Of a DNA stretch of 64,000 nucleotides, positions 23,443-33,888 are shown one piece after another (positions within the stretch are counted from its first letter, which is position 1; each line of letters begins with the position of its first letter). Location of the stretch: the NCBI GenBank assembly GCA_003971905.1, contig RSEE01000075.1, forward strand, positions 290,168-354,167. Reading direction: 5' to 3'. Both the position numbers and the translations under genes were made by a program. This DNA is from Moniliella sp. 'wahieum' (lineage: Eukaryota > Basidiomycota > Moniliellomycetes > Moniliellales > Moniliellaceae). The notes below the pieces were generated by a model. The model did no database searches, was not told where the DNA came from, and worked only from the letters and a program-made list of their open reading frames with translations.

Positions 23443-24246
23443 ATGCCCAACGTTGTCGGATCCAAGGCGCGCAAGGTATGTGTCCCTGCGCTCGTCATCG
23501 CCATGTCCTGACTCTTCCTCTTTCCCTCTCTCAGTTTGTCGCAGACGGTGTTTTCGCCGCTGAGCTCAACGAGTTCTTCACCCGCGAGCTCTCGGAGGAG
23601 GGCTACTCGGGCTGCGAGATCCGCGTGACCCAGGCCACGACGGAGATCATCATCCGCGCCACCACACCCAGCTTGTGCTTGGTGAGCGTGGTCGCCGCAT
23701 TCGTGAGCTCACGGCGCTCGTCCAGAAGCGCTTCCGCTTCCCCGACAACTCGCTCGAGCTGTACGCGGAGAAGATGAGAACCGTGGTCTGCACGCGACGG
23801 CTCAGTGCGAGTCGCTCGCTTCAAGCTGCTCGGTGGTCGCCGTGCGCCGTGCTGCGTACGGTGTGCTGCGCTACGTCATGGAGTCGGGCGCCAAGGGCTG
23901 CGAGGTGATTGTCTCGGGCAAGCTGCGTGCCGCCCGTGCCAAGGCGATGAAGTTCACTGACGGCTTCATGATCCACACGGGCCAGCCGCACAAGGACTAC
24001 GTTGACATTGCTGTCCGCCACGTGCTGATGAAGCAGGGTGTGCTCGGTATAAGGTCAAGATCATGCACGCTTGGGACCCCACTGGCCGCGCTGGCAAGCC
24101 TTTCCCCTGCCCGACGCTGTCACCATCCTCGAGCCCAAGGCCGAGCGTGAGGTCACCCAGCCCACCTCGGAGTCCTTCCTCACCCCCCCGCCGCGGCCAT
24201 TGCCCCCGAGGCGGCCCCGGTCGAGGCGGCCCCCGTTGAGGCGTAA
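23443..24246 (+). CDS. RPS3: 40S ribosomal protein S3 (uS3), frame broken
   Basis: Small-subunit protein at the mRNA entry channel, with a type-2 KH domain. Exon 1 (23443-23475) encodes [12 protein letters not shown] 59-bp intron (GTATGT...CTCAG, 23476-23534) joins it to [20 protein letters not shown]. Family landmarks follow: [60 protein letters not shown], and [20 protein letters not shown] with [12 protein letters not shown]. The end is Ala/Pro/Glu-rich (EAAPVEA). At least six positions lack one or two bases relative to the family (about 23665, 23777, 23818, 23838, 24050, 24107), each next to a homopolymer or dinucleotide. The intron is retained, so this is not a processed pseudogene. Consensus deletions are the simplest explanation; a decayed duplicate is possible. 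Confidence 0.85.
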
Positions 24247-24917
24247 GCTAGCTCAGCTCGTTTCTGAAAAGTTCGTTGCGAACATGCCGGCATGGTTTGT
24301 CATGCCAATGCACTTGTTTCTTTGGCCTGCCCAAGCCCTCTTTCGCGTGCTTCTTAGTTTGGCATAGTACCCATATGTCGGCAGTTGATAAGACTACCAA
24401 CTGGGCTGCGACGTTTCCCATCGATGCATACTAGTCACTGTAGCAGTACTGACAAAGGCACTTAGTTGCTCTCGGCGTCGTCCCAAGGCTCGCAAAGCTA
24501 CGGAAGGCCCAGCCGAGGGTGTCACCTAAAGAAATATATCATCTCGACCTAAGGTGCATGGCTTTGCCCTCTGGCCCTCCTCGATATGCCGTGCGCTTTC
24601 GATGCGCTCCACTTGTCACCAACATCGGGTTTTCAGGATAATGGGGCGTGCTTCGATATGTGTCTGTTGATCGTCATATCCATCCAGTCTTGTACCTTTG
24701 AAAACCATTGCGACATTGATGATCATTCGCCGAGATGTCGACGATTCAAAAGGTACTATGGAGAGGAAACGCAAAATAACCAACGGTAGGTTCGTCTGAT
24801 GGGTCAGAGAGTCTGGCGTCTATCACACGAAAGAGCGATCGCATTTCGGATTGAAGAGCAGAGCAGAGCCAAGCCCAACAACGGGTATTTCCAAGGATAC
24901 ACGGAGGCTACGAAGCC
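24247..24917. other. Convergent 3' region, RPS3 and MFS transporter
   Basis: No gene is seen. An A10 run at 24920-24929 lies next to the end of the minus-strand transporter frame. Confidence 0.35.
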
Positions 24918-27034
24918 TCAAAAAAAAAAAGGAACGATAAGCACAAGAGACAATACAGAAGAGAGAAGGGGGAAGTGGGGGTTACGCCACTTGCGCTCTC
25001 CTTCCGCCAAGTTCGAGACTTGGGTGTGACTCGGAGACGCCGCAACGTCGTTGTGCCCGTGCAGCTTGTCCTCCATGTCAAAGAAATTGGCCAGTTCGTG
25101 CTCGAGAAAGTCGCGCTGCTCTGGTGTCAGAAGGTCTCCATCGTCGCCACCTTCTTGAGTACTGAGCGCCTTCATCGACTCGTAAGCCTGGCGCAACTCG
25201 TCAATCTTGGCACGCCGATCCAGGTCTGGATTGTACGCCCGATGGCGCTTTTGCACCACCCGCTCCCAGAGCGAAAGGTGCCGGGGGTGAACGGCAACAC
25301 CATGGTAATCACCCGCACGACCATCACGAACGTAGATCCAGTACCGTTCCAGCTCCCGCAAGTCCAGACCGGACGTGTCCGGCACAAACACCCAAGTGGA
25401 ATCGCACCCGCTAGAGCAAACCAGGTCACGATCCAAAACTTGGTGCGCGCACCTACCGAGTTGTACACAATGGTCGGCACCAACGCGCCCAGCTTGCCCC
25501 ATGCGGCCGAGACCGTGGGAGGTAGCACGGATCGAGGCCGGGTAGCATTCGGCAGCCAGCAAAAAGGTGGTGGTGTTGGGTCCAAATTGATTGAAGAAGC
25601 CAATGAGAAAGTAAATTGCCTGGAACCCCTTGACGCCAGCACCGGGAACGGGTGGGAAGTGTAAGCGGCAGAGGCAATGAGAAGTAGGACAAAAAGCATG
25701 AAAAATCCGTTCAACTGCATCCACTTGCGCCGTAGCTCTTGTGGTCGATCAGCAGGGCACCCAATAGTACCCGACCAGACTGACTCCCACATTGATCAGG
25801 TTGTACAGCCAAGTGACGCGAACCGACGAGGTGCCTGTAATGATTTGGATAAAGACACCACTGAAAACCTTGTTGCCGTAAAAGGCAAAGTCATTGGCAA
25901 ACCACCCAAACGCTGTGCCGATCAAGCGGCCATAGTAGTGCGTAATGGCATGCTTGAGCGAAATAACGTCGTAGCCAGCCGTATTGGTACGCTTTTTCGC
26001 CGCGCGCACCGCATCGTCCATGTGACGAATATGGTAGTAGCGCAAATAGGCCAGATAAAGCGTAAAGAGCGAGATGATGCCAAAGGAGACACGGAACGTC
26101 CACTGGGTCGACTTGGCATTGTACCCCGAGTCCCCCAAGTCATTGTGGAAGAGAATGAGAATGATGAGCATCACTTGGTTCGCCACTTGGCCCCACCCTT
26201 GCATCAAAAAGGAAAGTGTCACCCGACGGCCACGGTGCAGACGGTCGCGCTCGCCCGAACCGTGACCGGAAACCGGCTCCATCGCAGTCGTACCTACCAC
26301 TGGGTATTCGCCCCCAACTCCAAGACCGTAGACAAATTGGGACCAGGCGTAGCAGATCACCCAGCCATTCAGCGACGTCCCCCACATGGCAGTCAGCATG
26401 ATCGAGCCCAAGCCATGACCAATGCGTCTTGTACCATGCCAAACTAGTTGAAACCCATACCACCAATCTCAGCATGCACGGTCCACATCCACCAACAACA
26501 GATGACCCTACAGAATGATATCATACGTACGCGACGCCCAATCCAGTCCGCCTCAATGCCCACTCCAATCTGGCCACAAATGATGCCCACGATCTGGAGA
26601 TAATCGGTCGAATGGACCCAGGTCGCATTACACACCTTGTGCGTCGCCCAGCACTGGGCCAGACTTCCTTGAAGATCGGGTTGAGGTTGCCGACCGAGAA
26701 GAGTGTGTAGCCCTCGACAAACAGACCCAGTCCCGGCACCGCATAGTTGTTCCAGTACGCACGGGGGGAGAGGGGATCGTCTTTGAACATGGTCCACACC
26801 ATGCTGAGTTCGCGTTTGGCTTCTGCATTGCTTTGTGCATTGATCCACCGCGTCCGCTCGGCCCTGGGCAAATCGGCCCAGTACTCTTTGATCGGTAAAC
26901 GAGTCGCGCGGGAAAAGGATGGCGTCGAGTCGGGTAGCTGCCTCTTCCGACAAGGCCGTGAGATTGGTATCGTACTCGACATGCATACGTTCCTGCGTCC
27001 CGACCGAAGATGACTTATTGGGAATCTTGTGCAT
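24918..27034 (-). CDS. MFS transporter, phosphate:H+ symporter-like
   Basis: Twelve-TM major-facilitator protein of the fungal PHS/Pho84-Git1-like group. The N-terminal half has YWNNYAVPGLGLFVEGYTLF, NLNPIFKEVWP and DYLQIVGIICGQIGVGIEAD with WIGRR, the family loop 2-3. Next come GWVICYAWSQFVYGLGVGGE with YPVVGTTAMEP, and SFLMQGWGQVANQVMLIILI. The second half has FGWFANDFAFYGNKVFSGVF and FNQFGPNTTTFLLAAECYPA with SIRATSHG. A charged C-terminal tail follows (DELRQAYESMKALSTQEGG). The chosen start (MHKIPNKSSS) lies at 27034. Several frame changes (about 26900, 26670, 26500, 25770, 25550) lack splice sites, except that an intron near 26440-26520 is possible. The substrate, phosphate or glycerophospho-compounds, is inferred from family only. 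Confidence 0.75.
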
Positions 27035-29093
27035 CAAATGGACTGGAGTACGGCCAAGGAGGAGGTCAGCAGTGCCGCTTCATCGGTATCCTCAGAGGAC
27101 CAGACCGGATGGGAAAGGATGCAAACTCAACGCTCACCTCTTCCGACATGGCGGCGCTGAACGTGTTGATGGGCAAAGAACAAAAGAGCACGAGGGAGGA
27201 TATGTCCCTGCATATACTGTTTTAATGGGCCACACACACAGATTGAGGAGTGCTTACTGCAGTGCCACGCCGCACAGACACCTGTCTGCTCCTGCAAAGC
27301 GCACGAGAGGAATATGCCCGCAGCAGAGGGGGGGGCAGAAGCGCTACGGCACAGGGCGTGGGGACACAGTGTCGAAACGGGCAAATGTGTGGGTGGCGGT
27401 AAGGCCTAAGGGATCCATCAATCAGGCACATGAAAACGGCCGATATGACGCGGACGCGAAGGGGCACACCTGACTCACGTCAACGTCAACGTTCAACGGT
27501 TGACTCTTTCCTTGTTGACTTGACGAGGGGAGGGCACGAGCGGTATTGCATCCGTCGCATGAATATGAGGTCAGTCGGAGCACACAGTGTGGCATGTGGC
27601 GCCCTGCTGGATGGACCAGACACTGTGAATCGGGTGGGGTTACGTGGTACGGCAGTTACTAGTTAGTGCTAGTTGCGCATTACGACCCGAGGCCGAAGCG
27701 CTAAGCGATGCAACGCCGTCAAGCTTCAAGGCGACGAAGTGTCTGTGCGTTGTGGCCACCTCTCCAGCTGTCCAGTTCTTGGCAGGGGGATACGGCACAT
27801 GTGACGCCCTTGGGGACGGGGGCGGTGCGCTGGGCAATGCTGCGTCACATCTCAGATCTCACATAGCAGCGCATCCGCTGCGACAGACCAGCATATCGTT
27901 TGGGGGTTATGCAGGGCTACTCGTTTACGCGCGGCACCCTCCCACACCAGCTACGTCCTGCTACCCTCTGCCTGGCACTTGACGATTGAAGCTGAAGCTC
28001 GAGAGAGCGAACGTGCCCTCCACACTGGCCTGCGGAAGCGGGCGACACGGGAGCGCGAGGGGGGCTGCAAGTGCGAGTGCGAGAGCACTGTGGCCTATGT
28101 ACTGTACTGATCGATGATCGTCGATCAATGTACACTGTAGCCGGGGATGCAGCTTGCGGCCCCAGCGCCGAAGAGGGGGGGGCACACTGAGGAGATTGAT
28201 GATGAAGTCGGCCGATGATCTCGCCGGTGTCGATGATGCATGATGCAATGCAGACGGATGGATGTTCTACTTCGGACGTTGGCCATTCGACCGCTTACTT
28301 GTCGTACATAGTCACGATACTCAGGAACACTCTGCTGGCCACCCCCGTGCCTGCAAAGTCGAGCGGAGCATGCAAGACGCCCTTCTTGCAGCCGTACCAT
28401 CCACGACCGGACGAGGGAAACTGAACACTGAACAACGGGACTGTACCGCCACATGCGACACACGTGTGGAGTACTGAGTACTGAGTACGTTGGGTGACTA
28501 TAGCGCTATAGCGAAGTTAGTTCTCCAGGCACGGCGTCTGTTGCGGCCTGAAGTGTCAAGCATGTCATGCATCATGCATCAAGCATGTCCAACCCAAGCT
28601 TCGTAAAACGGAAAAGCGAGACTACGTGGTTGGTATGCGCACGTGCCCTTATATGAATGTTGGCGTTGAACTTCAACGTCTTCAACGTTACTGGACGTTG
28701 AGTGTTGGTGCACTGAGTTTTGGTGATTACTTGTCCTCGGGTATCAAATCAGCTTGATCGATGATCTATGGATAGGGCGAAATGCAGAACCGAATAGGAT
28801 TCACTGCTACGATTCACTAGCCCATTCGCTCACAAGCTCAGGTGCCAAAAACAGAGTGGGAAGAGTGTTGACTAGTGACTTCAGCAGTCAACCTGCGGTC
28901 GTCGGCGGTCACGGTCGGACGGACGGAACACTACTGAGTATCGAATCCGATCCATCTGACAGGTCGGTGCATTGGTGCCCCGGTGCATGATGAGGATATG
29001 CATGAGATTGAGAAAACAGCGAACGTAAGTGGTGCAGCGATAACGAATGAGTGTCTCCTCTCCATCTGCCGCTAACTCGCTTCCTGCTTGAGT
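27035..29093. other. Gene-free stretch, 2 kb
   Basis: No gene is supported. It contains GTCAACGTCAACGTTCAACGG (27479-27498 region), AGTACT x2 plus AGTAC at 7-bp spacing (28470-28488), ATGCAT x2 at 7-bp spacing (28567-28579), a GATGATGCATGATGC patch (28232-28250) and repeated ACGTT motifs (28662-28700). The right end lies beyond the 3' end of the bHLH gene. Confidence 0.45.
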
Positions 29094-31324
29094 TCAACTG
29101 CCATTGTTGGGCTGGAAGCTCGGGGGCGAAGGCGAATCACCTGATGCCGGCAAAAACGCCGTGGTGGGCAGGGCCAGCGGAATCGTCTGCTCCGGTCGAG
29201 GCTTGGCCAACATTTCTGCCGAGGGGGTATACAGCGCCTCGATGCGCGCGCGGTTGGGGGCCAGAATACTCGTCCGAGTTGCAGGGATAGCCAAAGAGGC
29301 GGGGATGGGGTTGGTGGACCAGAGAGGTGAGGAACCGTCTTTGGCTTTTGATCCCCCAGTTCCTGCGCACTAGTAAGCACCGAGAGCAACGCACGCAGCG
29401 CCTCGTTTTCCTCCCGTGCCGCCACCAACGCCGTTTCGCGTCGGGCCAAACGCGCTTGGATGCGGTACAGGTATTCGTTCCCGTGCCGCAGCACGGCGGC
29501 CTTGGAGATGCCCCGGTTGACCATCCAGGCTTGGGAGGGGGGAACGAGGTGGTCGGGATGAAAGTCTTCTGCCTCCTCATCTTCGGGCAGACCATCAGGC
29601 GCAAGAAAACTCCCCTCCTCCGCTTGCTCGTCCAGCACGATTGCCGGCAAGTTTTTCGCAGTTGGTCAAAGGAGTCTTTGAGGCTGTCCCGTCGTCTCTG
29701 CTCGGCAAGTTTGTGTGAAGAGCGGCGAGAATCGCACGGGGCAGCCAACGCAGCTTGTTTCTTCATGGCTTGCGCCGCAGACGCAGAATGGTAATACGTG
29801 ATCCGATTGGCTTCCGTCCCTTTCCCGTCTTGGCTTTCCCGCGGCTGGTACCTTGAGGAAGAGAGGGCTGTGAGCGACGCCTCATCGTTTCGCGGCCAGA
29901 GATGGAAGAGAGAGGAGCGGGCGGTACCTGACCTCTCTCGTACCACGCTCGCCAGTCGTTGAGTGGGTACCAAGGCCCCTTCCTCTAGTGGTCCAGGCCG
30001 AGCCTCGTTGGAGTCCAATCCATTCTCTGTTGCCTTAGTGTCATGGGCTGGCTGTAGACCCATTAATGAGGCAGGTGTCACAGGGCTTTGCGTGCACGGC
30101 GAGGTGGATGTAGTAGGACCCAGGGGGTGCCTGTCCAGCGGGGCTGGAGGAGAGGAGAGGGCTTGGGTGGGTTGGCGAGAAGAGGGTGGGGTGAAGGTGA
30201 CCTGCGGGGCAGCCTGACAGAGAGCTGCGGAAGGAGGAGAGCATATGACCCAATCTTCCAACGGATGGGAGACGGACTTGTCCCCACGTCTCAGCAGCCG
30301 GAAGCCAGCTCAGATCGTCAGTTCCAGAAGGAGCAGGGGGCAGTACGGTGGCCCCTTCCTCCCCGTCTCTGGTCCGCTTGGCTGCCTCCTTGTCCTTTCC
30401 CTCTTGCTGCCCGTACGAGGGTAGAGGAGTCAGAACGGACCCACATGGTGGTTCGGGCGGTACAGGAGAGCATGTGGAAGTGGATGGGAAGCAGGGAGCA
30501 GCCCCCCGCCACCCACGAAGGATTCAGCTGCTACTGCTGGGGTTGAAGGCGTCGACAAGGACGACGAACCGAATTGGTAAAGGGCAGCGACAGGAGAGCT
30601 ACCGGTTGCCCTTCCGCGGCGAACATGGGGTGACAGGAACAGGTCATCACGTCGCGGTCGGGATTGGCTTCGCTCTTTCCCTTGCGGGTAGGTCAGAGGA
30701 GAAGCACTGCCGCGAAGAAGAGACGCGAGTGCTTACGGCCCGGCGACTCCCGCCGCGAGATGGACCAAGGCTAGAAGGGTATGCAGTAGATGGGGATCGG
30801 TGTGACTCTTCGTTCGCGGCACGAGAGCAGCCCATCGGCTTGGTAGACTGCTTGGCACATCCAAGGCAGCAGCATTGCTGTGTCAGTGTCGGCATCCATG
30901 GTTGGTCCTGTGCCTGCGGCCAAGGGGTAGGGTGGCGCAGAGGATGAGGGAACCGAGTCAGAATAGCTAAACAAGCCAAGAGTGGGGCTAGAACGGGGTG
31001 CCAGGGCCCATGGCGAGTGGGGCGCACTCGCACTTCCTATTGCTGGGCGAGGGTGGATTTCAGGGGCAACGGTGGGGGTGGCGGGGCCGTGGGGGGCATC
31101 AGGTCCATCTGTTGCAGTGTTTGGTCCAAGGGCGGGAAATAGGATTGGAGGTGGCCATGTTGTGGGAGGGACGGAGGCTGTGGCGCGGATGGTGATTGCT
31201 CGGCTTGTGGAATGCTCGCCATCGTCAGCGATGAGAGCATCTGCAGGCCTTGGGCTTGGTCGGCCACATTGGAAGAGGCCAAAAGAGAGATGACAAAGGG
31301 AGGCAAAGACGGCAGTGGCTCCAT
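29094..31324 (-). CDS. bHLH transcription factor with a long loop
   Basis: Probable nuclear DNA-binding protein. A likely N-terminus, MEPLPSLPPFVISLLASSNV, lies at 31324. A Pro/Ser-rich middle is followed by the basic region and helix 1, RRSSHKLAEQRRRDSLKDSF (about 29735-29670). An acidic loop (LDEQAEEGSFLAPDGLPEDE) comes next, then helix 2, GISKAAVLRHGNEYLYRIQA, and a heptad-like extension RRETALVAAREENEALRALL. His/Glu/Arg (H, E, R in SHKLAEQRRR) fit E-box-binding bHLH proteins. The loop is about 50 residues against the usual 5-15, though long loops occur in fungal bHLH proteins. Frame breaks occur in the loop and upstream. After SAQELG the frame ending at 29094 (LYTPSAEMLAKPRP) looks more natural than the one ending at 29072. 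Confidence 0.7.
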
Positions 31325-32384
31325 CTTTTTTTCGGATGACAAAACTGGGTGAGGAACTGAAGATGTTGGGACCAAAATGGTTGACGAAGAATAGAGTGTA
31401 GGCGAGATGCTTTCTGTTGTTGGTGCAGTGAGGTGCAGGGGTGCCCCACACGGGAGTAAGAGAGGAGGCCGGTGGCAGGCCCCACGGGCAACAAATGTGG
31501 AGGGGGGCGCAGAAGAGGGTCAGGAAGCACGAAGCGGGCAGATGAGAGCTGTATGGTCGGGGATGCAGGAGGGCATATCCGAATAGGATAGCGGACTTGG
31601 TGTTAGAGTACACATGGTGTGGGCCTGGACAGTCGATTTGTACATACAACACACCTGCCCCAGTACCCAGTATTCAGGAGTGACTACCAGACACTTGCCT
31701 GGGGCCTGGCCAGCGAAGACAGCCTGGGTGCCCATGCTCACTGACACGGTCGCTGTGCCGTTCAGGGCACCAGCACCAACTCAGGCATGGCAGGGCATGG
31801 CTGGCATTGGCTCGCAGCGCGCAGCGCTGCATTGCATGGGGGCAAGGACGGATGCAGGCGAGCAGCTGCGGGCAACACTTCGTCACGCGTCACGCGTCAG
31901 TACTCAGGCGCGGGTGTGCCCTTCTGCGCCAGTGCGCCACCCGGTGGCTTGCGCCGGTGCAAGTCATGCATCACACACCGTGGGTGGGGGATGTGTGGCA
32001 GCCAGCCAGCGCGTGACGCGTGAGCGTGACCCTGCGTGCGGCGAGCGGCGGCTGGCCAATGTGGGCACGTGGCGGCGGCGGGGGGGCAACCAGAGTGTGC
32101 CTGCCGCCTGGGCCGCCCAGCGCACCGTCCACCACAAGCATCCCAGCCTGGCAGCGCGTGCTGCCGATTCAATCGATATTCAAGTTCATGCAACATTGCA
32201 ATTGCCATAGCATTTGAAAGTTAAATATCAGCATGAAATTCTGGCAATGTGCGTCCGTCTGCTCTCGACGAGCGCCCTCGGCAACGGGCAGCACGTGACC
32301 GCCTCGCGCTCTCCTCTGGTCGAATGCTGGCTGGCCATCGTCCACGCATCTCTCCGCTCGCCGCTCGCCTCCCTCCCCCCCCCC
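31325..32384. other. Divergent promoter region, bHLH and VPS22
   Basis: No gene is supported. It holds ACGCGT-C-ACGCGT-C-AGTACT in a strict 7-bp register (31885-31904) and a GCGTGACGCGTGAGCGTGACC patch (about 32011-32031). C-rich DNA precedes the VPS22 ATG. Confidence 0.45.
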
Positions 32385-33416
32385 ATGGCTCTCCGGCGCG
32401 GCGGCGGCATCTCGGCGCTTGCGCGCGACAGCGCCGCCGAGGCGTCCTACTCGTCGCTCGCTGCCGACGTCAACGCCGCCCAGCTCGCTGAACTGCGCGC
32501 CCAGCTCGACTCCTTTGGCTCGGCCCTCGTCCGCTTTGCCAACGAGCACGGCTCTGACATCCGCGCCTCACCCGACCTGCGCCATGCGTTCCAGAAAATG
32601 TGTGCCTCCATCGGCGTCGACCCGCTCGCCGCCCCCGCCCCGCCCCCTCGTGCCAGTACTAGCTCCTCCATCAGCGCCAGTGCCGCCGGCGCCAGCCTCG
32701 GCCGCATCGCCCATGCCGCCCGCGGCCAGTGGAACGTGTGGGCTGCCGCACTGGGCCTGGGCGACTGGGTCTACGCCCTGGCGGTGCAGGTAGTCGACGT
32801 GTGCGTCTCAACGCGCCCTATCAATGGAGGTCTTATCTCCATGCCCGAACTCATTGCCCGTGTCGCCGTCCTGCGCTCGGGAAAGCGCATCACCTCCACC
32901 ACTCGCGCACCCATCGGCTACCTCCCTCGTCCCCGACGCTGCCGAAGCTACCGTCACGGCATCTGATATTCGCCGAGCGATCAAATCACTTGCCCCCCTT
33001 GAAACGGGCTATGCACTGGTTGAAACAGGCGGTACCACCTTTGTCCGCTCCGTCCCGGCTGAACTGAGCCAGGACTCGGCGATTGTTCTTGGCCTGCTCG
33101 CTCGTGCTGCTCCTTCTTCCGACCCAGCTCCGGCTCCGCGGGCACCAGGGGAACATCAATTGCCTTGCGATCCGCAGGGCCTGCCCTTTGTCACACGGGA
33201 TGCGCTCGTGCAGGTTTGCCCCGGTGGGACCATGTGGACGACCGAGCGCGCGCACGCTGCACTCGACGGCATGGCGCGCAACGATGGCCTTCTCTGGATC
33301 GACCTCCTACCAGCTCGGGCGATGCAGCAGCAGATGCCGTCCTTGCACCGGCGACTGCACGCTATTACTCCCTCACAGTGGCCGAGGGCGTCTGGGCTAA
33401 GGCGTCGCCTACTTGA
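32385..33416 (+). CDS. SNF8: ESCRT-II subunit Vps22/Snf8
   Basis: Endosomal sorting subunit that, with Vps25 and Vps36, links ESCRT-I to ESCRT-III for multivesicular-body sorting. It is also needed for Rim101/PacC pH signalling in other fungi. The start MALRRGGGISALARDSA matches the family N-terminus. Then come the helical hairpin LAELRAQLDSFGSALVRFAN with DIRASPDLRHAFQKMCASIG and VDPLA, the winged-helix segment LGLGDWVYALAVQVVDVC with NGGLISMPELI, and ASDIRRAIKSLAPLETGYAL followed by VETGGTTFVRSVPAELSQDS. The C-terminal domain has TTERAHAALDGMARNDGLLW and RYYSLTVAEGVW, ending at 33416. Frame breaks lie near 32890-32930 and 33330. Apart from an Ala/Ser/Pro insert the length is normal. It lies 28 kb from the palI-like gene. 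Confidence 0.85.
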
Positions 33417-33888
33417 TGGCGGGGCGAGTCTTTAGTGGATGGTGGGGGCGAACCGAACGACTGTATTGTATTTCGATGTACACCTATTTTTCTCTGCTCA
33501 TCTTTTTCTGCCTCATCGCCCATCCTGCAGGCAGCAATGGTCAAGGCGTGATGGTAATGGCGATGGTGATGGTGGTGGGGATGTCAGTGGCAGTGGGGCG
33601 GGCCGGCGTAGGCGGCAAAGGACTCCAACTGCCAGCACCATTTTGGCTACCCGAGGGGCTGTGTAATCTAACGCCACTGGCCGCAATCTGCCGCCAATAA
33701 CTGCGCAGCGGCGCCCGCAGCTTTCACAGCAATTGTGCTTTCAATTTATTGAGGCTATGCTAGTCGCTCCTTGCCATCGGCCCGCTCCCAATCAAAATCA
33801 GTAGCGCCGCAGCCTCCTGTCCATCCCAACCCCATCCCCATCCCCATCCCCATCCCATCGCCACCCTCGCGATCCCCCCTTTCTCTTG
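33417..33888. other. VPS22-TBC intergenic region
   Basis: It contains a GATGGT-type repeat (33549-33570) and a (CCCCAT)n tract (about 33826-33856) about 30-60 bp upstream of the TBC start. No gene is seen. Confidence 0.45.

Noticed and set aside
23443-24246. Programmed ribosomal frameshifting as the reason for broken frames
   Set aside because: Breaks are many, sit at varied homopolymers, affect nearly all genes and are mostly deletions; that is the signature of sequence error, not a recoding site.
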